Below, one piece after another: positions 1 to 9,059 of a stretch of 64,000 nucleotides of DNA (position 1 is its first letter; each line of letters starts with the position of its first letter). Position numbers and translations under genes: made by a program. The stretch is taken from NCBI RefSeq assembly GCF_030845995.1, contig NZ_CP132719.1, positions 558,001 through 622,000 on the forward strand, read 5' to 3'. Source of the stretch: Geothrix sp. 21YS21S-4 (GTDB taxonomy: Bacteria; Acidobacteriota; Holophagae; Holophagales; Holophagaceae). Under the pieces are notes generated by a model. That model was not told the origin of the DNA, searched no databases, and saw nothing but the letters and a program-made list of their open reading frames with translations.

Positions 1-12
1 TACACTGGTCCC

Positions 13-423
13 ATGAGACTCCTGCGGATCAACCACCTGGGGATCGCGGCGCCGGGCCTCGACGAGGCCGTGGCCCGCATGGCGCGGCTGTTCGGCATGG
101 CCGCCGACCACACCGAGGCCGTGCCCGATCAGAAGGTGAAGACGGCGTTCTTCCCCGTGGGCGAGAGCACCCTGGAATTCCTGGAGAGCACTGATCCGGA
201 CGGCCCCGTCGGAAAGTTCCTCGCCAAGCGCGGCCCGGGCATCCACCACGTCTGCTTCGAGGTGGACGACATCGACGTCGCCGTGGCCCAGCTCCTGGCC
301 AAGGGCGTCCGGATGATCGATCAAGCGCCCCGCAACGGCGCCCACGGCTGCCGCGTGGCCTTCATCCACCCCGCCGAGACCGGCGGCGTGCTGATGGAGC
401 TGAGCCAGGGTGGCGGGCACTGA
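13..423 (+). CDS. mce: Methylmalonyl-CoA epimerase
   Basis: The 136-residue product is a single vicinal-oxygen-chelate (glyoxalase-fold) protein of the usual epimerase length. It interconverts the (S) and (R) forms of methylmalonyl-CoA in the cytoplasm, linking propionyl-CoA to succinyl-CoA. The opening INHLGIAAPGL, the FFPVGESTLEFLES strand with its metal-ligand glutamate, GPGIHHVCFEVDD near residue 75 and the ending GGVLMEL are all family-typical. The ATG at position 13 gives the standard N-terminus, so the gene looks complete although its upstream region lies outside the window. It is convergent with the toxin-antitoxin pair, with a perfect hairpin between them. The mutase partner is not in the window. 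Confidence 0.93.
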   Translation: MRLLRINHLGIAAPGLDEAVARMARLFGMAADHTEAVPDQKVKTAFFPVGESTLEFLESTDPDGPVGKFLAKRGPGIHHVCFEVDDIDVAVAQLLAKGVRMIDQAPRNGAHGCRVAFIHPAETGGVLMELSQGGGH

Positions 424-436
424 GATTCACGAGCAG

Positions 437-465
437 AGCATTCCTCCAGCGGGTGGAGGAATGCT
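437..465. terminator. Bidirectional hairpin terminator
   Basis: A perfect 12-bp inverted repeat (AGCATTCCTCCA / TGGAGGAATGCT) with a 5-nt loop lies between the epimerase gene and the convergent hepT. The right arm overlaps the hepT stop codon. There is no long U tract, so termination is inferred from position and stem strength. Confidence 0.65.
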
Positions 466-820
466 AAGGGGCCTCTTCAGGGGGCAGGGACTCCAGCAGC
501 CGTCTGGCCGCTTGGGTGAGGGCTGGCAACTCGTGGATCACCACGTCCCATACGGTGTCGTCATCAATGCCGAAATAGGGGTGAGCCAGATGATCTCGGA
601 ATCCGCAGACCATTCGCCACGGAACCTCCGGGGCAGCTTCCTTCATGGACTCCGGAAGGCGCTTGGCCGCCTCTCCGAGGATCTCCAGGTTGCGGATCAC
701 CGCATCGTAGACCATCCCATGGGTCTCGAATTCCGCGCGGGGGAGATCCCGGACGTAAACGGATGCTTTCTCCGCAGCTTCCAGGATGTCCTGCAGGAAG
801 AGGCGCGGATCACGCGACAC
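464..820 (-). CDS. hepT: HepT-like HEPN ribonuclease toxin (DUF86)
   Basis: This 118-residue all-helical HEPN-family protein carries the complete toxin motif RX4HXY: R75, H80 and Y82 in FRDHLAHPYFG. In characterised HepT/MntA pairs these residues form the RNase site, and the tyrosine is the target of AMPylation by the partner antitoxin. The gene overlaps the upstream nucleotidyltransferase gene by 11 bases, so the two are translationally coupled, antitoxin first. All motif residues are present, so the toxin should be active when unmodified. RNase activity is inferred from the family. Confidence 0.88.
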   Translation of the reverse strand: MSRDPRLFLQDILEAAEKASVYVRDLPRAEFETHGMVYDAVIRNLEILGEAAKRLPESMKEAAPEVPWRMVCGFRDHLAHPYFGIDDDTVWDVVIHELPALTQAARRLLESLPPEEAP

Positions 821-1103
821 GGATGAGATCCCGATCGATCCGCGGCCGCAGCGCGGGTTTCACAGCTCCTATGGTCACCAGGTCCACTCGGGTTCCAAGC
901 AGATCTTCCAGTTCAAACTGGAGACCCATGAAGGCGCGGAATCGCGCGGGACCCTCGAAGGTCACCAGCAGATCCACGTCGCTTTCCGGGCCCGATTCGT
1001 CCCGGGCCGTGGACCCGAAGAGGGCGAGTTCCTTCACGGCGTAGCGCTGCCTCAGGTCCGGGAGGGCCTGGCGGAGAATCTGCAATGCCCGCTGACGATC
1101 CAT
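810..1103 (-). CDS. mntA: MntA-like nucleotidyltransferase antitoxin
   Basis: This 97-residue minimal nucleotidyltransferase has the family signature GSX10DXD: G30-S31 and D42-V-D44 within LFGSTARDESGPESDVDLLV. MntA antitoxins transfer AMP to the tyrosine of the HEPN toxin and so silence it. Its reading frame overlaps the start of hepT. The pair stands alone between housekeeping genes with no obvious mobile-element remains beside it. Confidence 0.88.
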   Translation of the reverse strand: MDRQRALQILRQALPDLRQRYAVKELALFGSTARDESGPESDVDLLVTFEGPARFRAFMGLQFELEDLLGTRVDLVTIGAVKPALRPRIDRDLIRVA

Positions 1104-1148
1104 GGAGAGCGCCTCCGGCCCATTGTAGGCGAAGAGGCGCAGCGGCCC

Positions 1149-2063
1149 TCAGCCGATCCACCCCAGGTACCCCAGCCACAGGGCCCGGCCGAAGAACACG
1201 ACCAGGGGCGTGGCCAGGGCCAGGAAGCAGCCGAAGGGGAGCATGGTCTGGGCGCCGGAGCGGCGCGTCAGCATGAGGGGGACGCCGACGGCGGTGCCCA
1301 GGGCGGCGCCGACGAACAGGATGCCGAGCATGGGAGCCCAGCCCCAGAAGGCGCCCAGCCAGGCCAGCATCTTGAAGTCGCCCATTCCCAGGCCATCGGT
1401 CTTGCGGAGGGCCTTGTAGGCGAGGTTCAGGAGGGCCGGGGCGCCATAGCCGATGACGAGACCCAGGAGGCTCTGCTGCCAGGTGACAGTGGCCTCGAAT
1501 CGCGGGAAGGCGGGCGCGGGCTGCAGCCCGTTGTGGAAGGTCAGGACCTGGAGGAGGCTGCCGTCGCGGCTCCACACCTTCATCAGCGATTCGGGCCACG
1601 CCAGCTGGGGCAGGGCGGCGAGGACGCCCAGGACCATCAGAGGAAACTGGATCGCGTCCGGCAGGATCATCTCGGTGAAGTCCGTGAAGAACAGCACCAC
1701 CAGCGCGAAGGCGCACAGGACGGCCTTGAGCCAGATCAGCGTCCCGAAGGGAAAGAGCCAATGGGCGGCGCCCAGGATGAGGCCGCCCAGCAGCTCCACC
1801 AGCGGGTAGCGGAAGGGGATGGCCCACCCGCAGGCGGCGCACTTCCCCCGCAGCCACAGCCAGCCGAAGACCGGGACGTTGTGCCAGGGCTTGACCTTCG
1901 CTTTGCAGGAAGGGCAGTGGCTGGCCTTCGTGACCACGTCGCGGTCCTCGGGCGCCTCCTGGGGAAGGCGGTGGATGAGCACATTGCAGAACGAGCCCAG
2001 CAGCAGCCCGAAGGGCGCCAGGAAGAGGCTGAGAAGCCAGGGCGGAAGGTCCAGAAAGGGCAT
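1149..2063 (-). CDS. pilD: Type IV prepilin peptidase (GspO/PilD family)
   Basis: This 304-residue polytopic membrane protease cleaves and N-methylates type IV prepilins and T2SS pseudopilins at the cytoplasmic face of the inner membrane. The N-terminal part has two CxxC pairs (C50/C53 and C75/C78). The two catalytic aspartates are D128 in LFFTDFTEMILPD and the aspartate of GLGMGDFKMLAWLG. I chose the ATG giving MPFLDLPPW; an in-frame ATG 12 bases upstream is possible. The frame stays open further upstream only because it runs antisense to the cyclophilin gene. It lies about 33 kb from the T2SS operon, which lacks its own peptidase, so it probably matures those pseudopilins. Confidence 0.92.
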   Translation of the reverse strand: MPFLDLPPWLLSLFLAPFGLLLGSFCNVLIHRLPQEAPEDRDVVTKASHCPSCKAKVKPWHNVPVFGWLWLRGKCAACGWAIPFRYPLVELLGGLILGAAHWLFPFGTLIWLKAVLCAFALVVLFFTDFTEMILPDAIQFPLMVLGVLAALPQLAWPESLMKVWSRDGSLLQVLTFHNGLQPAPAFPRFEATVTWQQSLLGLVIGYGAPALLNLAYKALRKTDGLGMGDFKMLAWLGAFWGWAPMLGILFVGAALGTAVGVPLMLTRRSGAQTMLPFGCFLALATPLVVFFGRALWLGYLGWIG

Positions 2064-2132
2064 GGAGACCACCATACCGGGGACTTCCCTCCCGTTCGCG
2101 GCAGAATGGAGGGGAACGCCCTGGGAGCATCC

Positions 2133-2771
2133 GTGATCCGTTTCGCCCTCGCCCTTTCCGTCAGCCTGTCCCTGGCCGCCCAGGCACCCGCCCCCGCGCC
2201 GGCTCCCCCCTCGACGCCCGCGCCCGTCGCGGCTCCCGCGCCGGTCCCCGTGACGAAGCCCCGGGTCCAGGTGCTCACCAGCTACGGGCCGATCGTGCTG
2301 GAGCTGGAGCCGGAACTCGCCCCCAAGACCGTGGAGAACTTCCTCCAGTACGTGAAGGACGGCCACTACAAGGGCACCATCTTCCACCGCGTCATCGACG
2401 GGTTCATGGTCCAGGGCGGCGGGCTGCTGGAGAACATGGAGGAGAAGCCCACCCGCGCGCCCATCCTCAACGAAGCGCCGCAGACGTTCCGCGCCGGGCT
2501 GAAGAACACCCGCGGGACCGTGGCCATGGCGCGGACGGGCTCGCCCCACAGCGCCACGGCCCAGTTCTACATCAACACCGTGGACAACAAGGCGCTGGAC
2601 CACCGCGACATGAGCGACGACAACTACGGCTACTGCGTGTTCGGCCGGGTGGTGTCGGGCATGGAGGTCGTGGACAAGATCGAAAAGGTGCGGACCGAAT
2701 GGCGCAAGGGCCAGAGCGCGGTGCCGCAGTATCCCGTCCGGCTCAAGGACGCGGTTCTGCTCCCCCAGTAG
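2133..2771 (+). CDS. Exported cyclophilin-type peptidyl-prolyl cis-trans isomerase
   Basis: The product is a signal peptide (IRFALALSVSLSLAAQA), a Pro/Ala-rich linker and a bacterial-type cyclophilin domain starting at about residue 50. It has the family motifs FHRVIDGFMVQGG, with the catalytic arginine, and TAQFYINTVDN. It should catalyse proline isomerisation during folding of exported proteins in the periplasm. I place the start at the GTG preceded by GGGAG five bases upstream; the in-frame ATG at 2106 would add nine residues before the signal peptide. It is divergent from the prepilin peptidase, with about 70 bases between the starts. The open frame upstream of this point is an antisense shadow. 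Confidence 0.9.
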   Translation: MIRFALALSVSLSLAAQAPAPAPAPPSTPAPVAAPAPVPVTKPRVQVLTSYGPIVLELEPELAPKTVENFLQYVKDGHYKGTIFHRVIDGFMVQGGGLLENMEEKPTRAPILNEAPQTFRAGLKNTRGTVAMARTGSPHSATAQFYINTVDNKALDHRDMSDDNYGYCVFGRVVSGMEVVDKIEKVRTEWRKGQSAVPQYPVRLKDAVLLPQ

Positions 2772-2784
2772 GAAGCGGCTTCAT

Positions 2785-3186
2785 TTAATTGATGATCTTG
2801 ATGGGCGGCGGCGGTCCCTGGGGCCGCCGGCGGTCGTTGGGGATGAAGATCGCGCCGAGGGCCGAGGCCACCACGCTGGTCACCAGAGCCCCGAAGAAGC
2901 CCGCCCAGAACCCGCTGACGGTGAACGCGAGGCCCAGCCGCGCGGACAGGCTCCCCGCCAGCCAGAAGACCAGCCCGTTGATGACCAGGCTGAAGCACCC
3001 GAAGGAGCAGGCCATCGGGACGAAGGCGACGATCTTCAGGAAGATCCCCACGGTGGCGTTGAGGGCGGCCAGGATGACGGCCACGATCACCAGGTCCAGG
3101 AAGGACCCGTGGCCCAGGCCGGGGACCAGGGCGCTGGCCACCAGCAGGCCCACGGCGGAAAACAGAAAGCGGAGCGCGGTGTTCAT
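2785..3186 (-). CDS. Phage-holin-like membrane protein (YvlD/DUF360 type)
   Basis: This 133-residue protein has four predicted membrane segments and a short Pro/Arg-rich cytoplasmic tail. The glycine-rich helices and the pattern LDLVIVAVILAALNATVG match the family called phage holin family or YvlD, whose function is unknown in most bacteria. Nothing nearby is phage-derived, so the family name should not be read as evidence for lysis. Its Shine-Dalgarno AGGAG lies against the stop codon of the serine acetyltransferase gene, so the two are co-transcribed. Confidence 0.8.
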   Translation of the reverse strand: MNTALRFLFSAVGLLVASALVPGLGHGSFLDLVIVAVILAALNATVGIFLKIVAFVPMACSFGCFSLVINGLVFWLAGSLSARLGLAFTVSGFWAGFFGALVTSVVASALGAIFIPNDRRRPQGPPPPIKIIN

Positions 3187-3199
3187 CGGATCTCCTGGA

Positions 3200-4099
3200 T
3201 CAGGCGGGCATCCCGTCCTTCTCGTTGGCCTGGGTGATCACGCTGCCCGGCGACACGCTGCGGGTGAGCCATACGTTCCCGCCGATGGCCGACCCCTTGC
3301 CCAGGGTGATCCGGCCCAGGACCGTGGCATTGGAGTAGATGATCACGTCGTCCTCCACCACCGGATGGCGGGGGACGCCCTTCACGGGATGGCCGTCGAC
3401 GTCCAGCGGGAAGCTCTTGGCGCCCAGAGTCACGCCTTGGTAGATGCGGACGTTGCGCCCGATCACGCAGGTCTCGCCGATGACGACGCCCGTCCCGTGG
3501 TCGATGAAGAACCGCTCGCCGATCTGCGCGCCGGGATGGATGTCGATCCCGGTCAGGCCGTGGGCGTGCTCGGTGATCATCCGGGGGAGCAGCGGAACGC
3601 CCAGCTTCAGCAGTTCGTGGGCCAGGCGCTGGCTGGTGATCGCGACCATCCCCGGATAGCAGAACAGCACCTCGTCGGGGCTGGTGGCCGCCGGGTCGCC
3701 CTCGAAGCCCGCCTGGACGTCCGTGGCCAGCAGCCGCCGCACTTCCGGCAGCCGCGCGAGGAAGGCCTGGGCCAGGTCGCGGGAGCGCTCCCCGCATTCG
3801 CCGCAGGTGGGATCCGACACCATCAGGCCCCGCTGGATCTGGTCGCACAGCCCGTGGAGGGCCCGGTCCATCCGCGCGCCCAGGTGGTAGCGCAGGGTGT
3901 CGGCCTTCAGGTCCGACGCGCCGAAATAGCCCGGAAAGAGGAGGGCGCGAAGTTCTTCCACCAGCCCCGCCACGGCGGTGCGGGAGGGGAACTGGCGGCG
4001 GCCCAGCGGCATGCCCGTCAGTGCGGTGGACGCGGCGGCGAGGGATTCCACGACGCCGTGCAGGTCGGACCCGCGGTCGGGAGTGGGCTCGCTGGGCAT
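3200..4099 (-). CDS. epsC: Serine O-acetyltransferase (EpsC type)
   Basis: This 299-residue cytoplasmic enzyme transfers acetyl from acetyl-CoA to L-serine, the first step of cysteine synthesis. The N-terminal helical part is followed from about residue 185 by a left-handed beta-helix of hexapeptide repeats. That part has the motifs GIDIHPGAQIGERFFIDHGTGVVIGET and, later, NVRIYQGVTLGAKSF. It is of the long form (EpsC-like) rather than the E. coli CysE form. The start is supported by GGAG five bases upstream of the ATG. The holin-like gene follows after 13 bases. Confidence 0.9.
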   Translation of the reverse strand: MPSEPTPDRGSDLHGVVESLAAASTALTGMPLGRRQFPSRTAVAGLVEELRALLFPGYFGASDLKADTLRYHLGARMDRALHGLCDQIQRGLMVSDPTCGECGERSRDLAQAFLARLPEVRRLLATDVQAGFEGDPAATSPDEVLFCYPGMVAITSQRLAHELLKLGVPLLPRMITEHAHGLTGIDIHPGAQIGERFFIDHGTGVVIGETCVIGRNVRIYQGVTLGAKSFPLDVDGHPVKGVPRHPVVEDDVIIYSNATVLGRITLGKGSAIGGNVWLTRSVSPGSVITQANEKDGMPA

Positions 4100-4172
4100 G
4101 GGAACTCCGAATCCGTCCGGGCGCGGAGCCCGTGGAATCAGGATGCCGCAGAACCTCGGATCAGTCGCGGGG

Positions 4173-5240
4173 TCAGTCGCGCACGTAGTGGCAGGTGTAG
4201 CCGCCAGGGTGCTTCACCAGGTAGTCCTGGTGGTATTCCTCCGCGCGCCACCAGGCTCCGGCGGGCGCGATCTCGGTGACGATCGGGCGCTTCCATTTGC
4301 CGCTGGCGTCGACCTCGGCCTTCACGCGCTCCGCGGTCTGCCGCTGCGCTTCCGAGTGGAAGAAGATCGCGCTGCGGTACGACGTGCCCATGTCGTTGCC
4401 CTGGCGGTTCAGGGTGGTGGGATCGTGCATCCGGAAGAAGAAGCGCAGCAGCGCCTCGTAGCTCGTCTTCGAGGGGTCGAAGCGGATCTGCACGGATTCG
4501 GCATGGCCGTCGTGGTGCTCGTAGGTGGCGTTGGGCACCTTCCCGCCGGTGTAGCCCACCTCGATGCCGGTCACGCCGGGCTGCTGGCGGAGGAGATCCT
4601 CCATGCCCCAGAAGCAGCCGCCGGCCAGGGTGGCGGTCTCTTCCTTGGCGGGCGCCTCCTGGGGCGCTGGCGCCGTCTTTCCGAAGAGGGGAAGCAGGCG
4701 GCCCAGGCCCTCCTTCTCCAGATCAGCCACAGGCACGAACCGGAGGGCGGCGGAATTGATGCAGTAGCGGAGGCCGCCCTGGTCCCGGGGACCGTCGTCG
4801 AAGACGTGGCCCAGATGGGAATTCGCCTCGGTGGAGCGGACTTCGGTGCGGATCATCCCGTGGGTGGTGTCCCGCCGCTCCACCACGTCCTTTTCCTCCA
4901 AAGGCTTGGTGAAGCTGGGCCATCCGCAGCCCGAGTCGAACTTGTCCTTGGAGGAGAAAAGAGGCCGCCCGCTCACGACGTCCACATAGACGCCCTCCCG
5001 GTGCTCGTTCCAGTACTCGTTGCGGAAGGGAGGCTCGGTCCCCGCCTCCTGCGTGACGTGGAACTGCATGGACGTGAGCTTTTGCTTGAGGGCTTCGGGG
5101 GCGGGCTTGCTGGGGGCGGTCACCTTCACCTCGCTGGATCGAGCCGGGGCGTCGCCGCCGTGGAGGCGCGGAAGGGCCAGCGCCGCGCAGACGATCATCC
5201 CGACCCCCGCCGCCGTCAACCACATTCCCAATTTCGCCAT
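4173..5240 (-). CDS. msrBA: Membrane-anchored MsrB-MsrA fusion, methionine sulfoxide reductase
   Basis: The 355-residue product is an N-terminal signal anchor (residues 5-24), an MsrB domain and then an MsrA domain. MsrB has CGWPSF at 105-110 and its catalytic cysteine in GLRYCINS (C160). MsrA has the GCFWG catalytic motif at 208-212. Together they reduce both diastereomers of methionine sulfoxide, here on the periplasmic side if the anchor is right. The two zinc-binding CxxC pairs of many MsrB proteins are absent ([11 protein letters not shown] takes the place of the first). I prefer the ATG at 5240, which has GGGAG eight bases upstream, over the in-frame GTG at 5249. It follows the PepSY gene in the same direction after about 70 bases. 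Confidence 0.93.
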   Translation of the reverse strand: MAKLGMWLTAAGVGMIVCAALALPRLHGGDAPARSSEVKVTAPSKPAPEALKQKLTSMQFHVTQEAGTEPPFRNEYWNEHREGVYVDVVSGRPLFSSKDKFDSGCGWPSFTKPLEEKDVVERRDTTHGMIRTEVRSTEANSHLGHVFDDGPRDQGGLRYCINSAALRFVPVADLEKEGLGRLLPLFGKTAPAPQEAPAKEETATLAGGCFWGMEDLLRQQPGVTGIEVGYTGGKVPNATYEHHDGHAESVQIRFDPSKTSYEALLRFFFRMHDPTTLNRQGNDMGTSYRSAIFFHSEAQRQTAERVKAEVDASGKWKRPIVTEIAPAGAWWRAEEYHQDYLVKHPGGYTCHYVRD

Positions 5241-5310
5241 GGGCTTCACTCCCGGTCGAAGGCTTGGATGCCGCCGGGCAGGAAAGCGTTGGGCGAAAAG
5301 GGAGGCGCGA

Positions 5311-6501
5311 TCAGCGGGCCGCCTGGACGGTCCGGGTGGCCCGGCGGCGGCGCAGCCAGAGCAGGACGCCGGTGGCGCTGAAGGTGGCGATGACCAGGCC
5401 CATGAGGGAGATCAGCACCCGGCCCGGGGTGCCCAGGATCCGCCCCGAGTGGAGGGGGAACATGGCCTGGAGGAAGATGTCGCCGGCGGTGCCGGTGCCG
5501 GGGACGTCGGCCCCCAGCGGGGCCCCGGTCTGGGCGTCGAAGTAGAGCCAGGGATTCCCGAGGCCGCCGTCGCCGTGGCTGCGGCCCGCCTCGAAGAAGC
5601 CCACGCCCCACACGCCGAATTCCGCGGACAGGAACACCCCGCCGGCGGGTGCGGTCCAGCCCCGGCGCTGGGCTTCGGCCCGCCCCAGCTCGATGGCCTG
5701 GGGCAGGGAGACCTTGGGCTCGGCGGGCGTGGCGGAGCGGGCTGCCATGCGGGCTTCAAAAGGAGAAGGGGTCAGCTTGGAGAACAGGGACACCACCGGC
5801 CGCATGACCTGGGGGCCCAGGTTCATGCTGACGGAGGTGACCGCCAGGGTCAGGACCAGCAGCCAGGTCCACACGCCGCCGGAACGGTGCAGGTCGAAGA
5901 CCAGCTTGGGCCCGCCCTGGCGCCACCGGAACGCGAAGGAGCGGCGCCAGGCGGCGAAGGACGGAAACGAAATCCCCAGGGCGATGAAGCTGTCGAACAC
6001 CCAGAAGATGGCGAGGACGCCCATCAGGAGGATTCCCAGCTCGATGCCCCAGGCCTTGGGGATGTGCATGCTGTAGTGGAGCTTGTAGAGGAAGGGGAGC
6101 AGGTTCTCCCGCGACAGGGAAGCGCGGCCCCATTCGCGCCGGCCCTGGATCTCGCCGGTGGCGGGATCCACCGCGACCTGGTTGTAGCCCAGGTCGTAGG
6201 GCTTGCCGGTGGTGGGGTCGAGGCGGGGTTCCACCGATACGGACAGGGTGTGGCCCGGATCCGCTTCGAGGGGCATGAAGCGGATCCGGGCGCGGGAATC
6301 CGCGGCTTCCACCGCCGCGGCCAGCTCCTGGGCCGGCTTGGCCGGGCCCGCGGTGCGGGCCGCGAACAGGCGCGGGTTGAGCCAGGCGTCCAGCTCGTGG
6401 TCCCAGGAGATGACCGCGCCGGTCAATCCGGCGATGAAGAGAAAGGCCGCCGCACCCAATCCGAACCAGCGGTGCAGCTTGACGAACCATCCACGGAGCA
6501 C
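5311..6501 (-). CDS. PepSY-associated transmembrane protein, iron-uptake associated
   Basis: This 396-residue protein has the PepSY_TM layout. There is an N-terminal helix starting [20 protein letters not shown], a large periplasmic PepSY-containing region and later helices around [15 protein letters not shown]. It ends in a helix and a basic tail ([12 protein letters not shown]). Such proteins sit beside siderophore receptors and several act as inner-membrane reductases or iron-release factors; the role here is inferred from position. It starts with GTG and lies 28 bases downstream of the TonB-receptor stop, so it is surely in the same transcript. Confidence 0.85.
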   Translation of the reverse strand: MLRGWFVKLHRWFGLGAAAFLFIAGLTGAVISWDHELDAWLNPRLFAARTAGPAKPAQELAAAVEAADSRARIRFMPLEADPGHTLSVSVEPRLDPTTGKPYDLGYNQVAVDPATGEIQGRREWGRASLSRENLLPFLYKLHYSMHIPKAWGIELGILLMGVLAIFWVFDSFIALGISFPSFAAWRRSFAFRWRQGGPKLVFDLHRSGGVWTWLLVLTLAVTSVSMNLGPQVMRPVVSLFSKLTPSPFEARMAARSATPAEPKVSLPQAIELGRAEAQRRGWTAPAGGVFLSAEFGVWGVGFFEAGRSHGDGGLGNPWLYFDAQTGAPLGADVPGTGTAGDIFLQAMFPLHSGRILGTPGRVLISLMGLVIATFSATGVLLWLRRRRATRTVQAAR

Positions 6502-6528
6502 GGCGGCCCTCCCTCGGCTAGAAACGGG

Positions 6529-8889
6529 CTAGAAGCGGTACGTGACGCTGGCGATGACGTTCCGCCGCGCGCCGTACCACGCGTCGCCCCGGCTCAGGAT
6601 CGTCGTGGTGTAGATCTTGTCCGTGAGGTTGGTGCCGTTGAGCGCGAACCGCCAGTGGCCGGTCTCCAGGGCGAGCATCGCGTCCAGGAGGTTGGTGGCG
6701 GCCACTTCGGGCGCGGCGGGATTGGCGAACGCCGCGGTGTGGCGGAAGCCCAGGCCCGCGGACCAGCCGTCCATGCCGGCGAGGGAGAAGCGGACGCGGC
6801 CCCACAGGGAGCCCTGGTTGGCGGGCGCGCCCTCGAGCTGCTCATCAAGGTCGATATGGTCGAAGTTGGCCACCAGCTCGAAGTTGCGGCCCAGGCGGGT
6901 CTTCAGCTCCGCCTCGAATCCCTTGCTCTTGGTCTCGCCCGCCTGCAGGTTGTTGAGGGGCTGGACCGGATCGGGGATCTGGCGGTTCTTCTCCTTCAGG
7001 TCGTAGTAGGCGGCGTTGAAGGTGGTGGCGCCCGAGGCGCTCTGGAACTTCACGCCCGCTTCCCACTGCTCGCCGCGGAGGGGCTTGTAGCGCTGGTTGT
7101 AGAAGTTGCTGCCGGCCACTGGCTGGAAGGACTCGGCGTAGCTCACGTAGGGCGACCAGCCGGAGTCGGACAGGTACATGAAGGCCCCGCGCACCGTGGT
7201 GGCGTTGTCGCGGTCCGTGGGGGAGCCCTCGGATGCGTTGGTGGCGTGATCCCGGCGCGCGCCCAGCAGGATGGAGAAGCGGGACGCGATCTTGATCTGG
7301 TCCTGGAGGTAGATGCCCGTCTGCCGCAGTTCGGTCGAGGGGTTGGGCGTCAGGTCCGGCGCCGTGAAGTTCCCGTAGACCGGGTTGTAGAGGTCGAAGG
7401 TGGGGCTGAACCCGAAGGCGGAGGCGGCGTTCTCGCTGTAGCGGATGTGGTCGAAGCCGAACAGGATGCGGTTCTCCACCACGCCCGTCTTGATGTTGCC
7501 TTCGAGGGACTGGTCCGCCGCGAAGGCGTGGCCGTCGCGCTTGTTGGCCCAGATGTAGCGGCTGATGATCCGCTGGTCGGGGTCGAGGTAGGGGTTCAGG
7601 GGATCCGAGAAGTTGCTGGCGGGGTAGAGCGACTGGTAGCTGCCCCGGTTGGCGGCGTAGCGGACGTTCTGGCGCACGGTCCAGGTGTCGGAGAACCGGT
7701 GCTCGAACTGGTAGCCCAGGCTGGCCTGGCGCATGTTGTATTCGTCGTAGCCGGGCTCGCTGACGAAGCGGCTGGTGGGGATCCGGCCGTTGGGGTTGGG
7801 CAGGACGGTGCCGGACCAGGGCAGGAACGTGGCGCTGGAGCCGCTCTCGTCCTTCTGCCAGTAGCCGAGGAAGGTGAGGCTGGTGTTGGCGTCGGGCCGC
7901 CAGGAGACAGAGGGCGCGATGGCGTAGCGGTTGTCGGGGACGAAGTCCACCTGGGTGTCGCTCTTGCGGCCCACGCCCACCACGCGGTAGGACCAGCGGC
8001 CGTCGTCGGTGAGGGCGCCGGTCACGTCGCCCTGGATCTGGCGGCGGTCGTAGGTGCCCAGCTGGAGGCCGATCTCCGCCTGCTGCTCGGCCTGGGGCCG
8101 CTTGCTCTGGAGGTTGATGACGCCGCCGGTGCTGCCCTGGCCGTACAGCATGGAGGAGGGCCCGCGGAGGACCTCGACGCGCTCCAGGAGGTAGGGATCG
8201 GGGCGGACGTTGTTGTTGTAGCCGTAGATCTGGAGCAGGCCGTCCATGAACTGGGTGGGCTCGGTGCCGCGCACCCGCGTCCAGTCGCCGCGACTGTCCA
8301 CGCCGTAGGCGTTCGAGCGCACGCCGGACGCGTAGTTCAGGACGTCGCTCACGGAGATGGCGCCCTGGTCCTCGATCTGCTCGCGGCTGACCACGGACAC
8401 GGATTGGGGGGTCTCGGAGAGGGGCGTGTCCGTCTTGGTGCCCGTGAGGGAGCGCTTGGGCCGGTAGCCGGTGGTGGCGCTGGTGGCGGTCTCGCGCACG
8501 GCGGCGCCCTTGACGCGCACCTCGGCGAGGACGGCTTCCCCGCCCGCCCGCTGGATGGTGGCCGTTCCGCCGGCGATCCGGGCCTCGAGGCCGGTGCCCT
8601 GGAGCAGGACCTTCAGGGCGGCTTCGGGCGTGTAGGATCCCTTCACCTCGGGCACCGTGCGGCCGGCCACGAGGGCGGGATCGACGGCGACCCGCAGGCC
8701 GGCCTGGCGACCCAGGGCTTCAAGGGCCTGCGCCAGGGGCTGGGCCGGAAGATTGACGGAGACCGCCTGGGGGGCCTGGGCTCGGGCAGCGGGGGCGACG
8801 GCCGACACCGCCAGGGCGAGGGTCAGTCCGCCCAGGCGGGCGTGCGGCCTCAGGCTCGAGGCGCGGGAGAGCAGGGTTCCGAGGAGCAT
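6529..8889 (-). CDS. TonB-dependent siderophore receptor with STN signalling domain
   Basis: This outer-membrane receptor is about 786 residues long. After a signal peptide (LGGLTLALAVSAVAPAARAQA) comes an STN domain (PAQPLAQALEALGRQAGL onward, about 70 residues). The plug follows (TPLSETPQSVSVVSREQIEDQG, LERVEVLRGPSSMLYGQGSTGGVINL), then a 22-strand barrel ending in aromatic F. An STN domain usually means signalling to an anti-sigma factor, but no FecI/FecR genes are seen nearby. I place the start at the second of two close ATGs because AGGAAGG is six bases before it; the ATG at 8895 directly abuts that sequence. It heads an iron unit with the PepSY and Msr genes. The ligand cannot be read from the sequence. 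Confidence 0.92.
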   Translation of the reverse strand: MLLGTLLSRASSLRPHARLGGLTLALAVSAVAPAARAQAPQAVSVNLPAQPLAQALEALGRQAGLRVAVDPALVAGRTVPEVKGSYTPEAALKVLLQGTGLEARIAGGTATIQRAGGEAVLAEVRVKGAAVRETATSATTGYRPKRSLTGTKTDTPLSETPQSVSVVSREQIEDQGAISVSDVLNYASGVRSNAYGVDSRGDWTRVRGTEPTQFMDGLLQIYGYNNNVRPDPYLLERVEVLRGPSSMLYGQGSTGGVINLQSKRPQAEQQAEIGLQLGTYDRRQIQGDVTGALTDDGRWSYRVVGVGRKSDTQVDFVPDNRYAIAPSVSWRPDANTSLTFLGYWQKDESGSSATFLPWSGTVLPNPNGRIPTSRFVSEPGYDEYNMRQASLGYQFEHRFSDTWTVRQNVRYAANRGSYQSLYPASNFSDPLNPYLDPDQRIISRYIWANKRDGHAFAADQSLEGNIKTGVVENRILFGFDHIRYSENAASAFGFSPTFDLYNPVYGNFTAPDLTPNPSTELRQTGIYLQDQIKIASRFSILLGARRDHATNASEGSPTDRDNATTVRGAFMYLSDSGWSPYVSYAESFQPVAGSNFYNQRYKPLRGEQWEAGVKFQSASGATTFNAAYYDLKEKNRQIPDPVQPLNNLQAGETKSKGFEAELKTRLGRNFELVANFDHIDLDEQLEGAPANQGSLWGRVRFSLAGMDGWSAGLGFRHTAAFANPAAPEVAATNLLDAMLALETGHWRFALNGTNLTDKIYTTTILSRGDAWYGARRNVIASVTYRF

Positions 8890-9026
8890 GGACATCCTTC
8901 CTGGCTGAGATCCCACCCCGCGCGGGGACGGAATCGAAAGAGGAAACGGCGCGCCGGTGGGACCGGGACCGGAAAGAGCGCCGGGGAGGCCGAAGCCCCG
9001 CACCGGGGAAAGAGAAATATATGATA

Positions 9027-9043
9027 ATGAGACTAAGTCTCAT
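9027..9043 (-). promoter_or_regulatory. Fur-like palindrome upstream of TonB receptor 1
   Basis: ATGAGACTAAGTCTCAT is a perfect 8-1-8 palindrome. It matches 12 of 16 defined positions of the Fur-type inverted repeat TTGAGAATnATTCTCAA, and GATAATGA overlaps its left side as in classical Fur boxes. It lies about 135 bases upstream of the receptor start. On the minus strand TATCAT follows it directly as a possible -10, but I find no convincing -35. Confidence 0.55.
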
Positions 9044-9059
9044 AGCTAAATTGTTGACA

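Noticed and set aside
786-2132. Open extension upstream of the cyclophilin
   Set aside because: It is antisense to mntA and the prepilin peptidase, low-complexity, and precedes a clear signal peptide.
2785-3186. Prophage lysis gene (holin)
   Set aside because: The family name suggests phage, but no phage genes, endolysin or integrase are nearby and it is in an operon with a cysteine-synthesis gene.
5020-9024. A 1334-codon open frame on the plus strand
   Set aside because: It is antisense to the receptor, PepSY and Msr genes, is Gly/Val/Arg-rich with no domain, and is the usual shadow frame of high-GC DNA.
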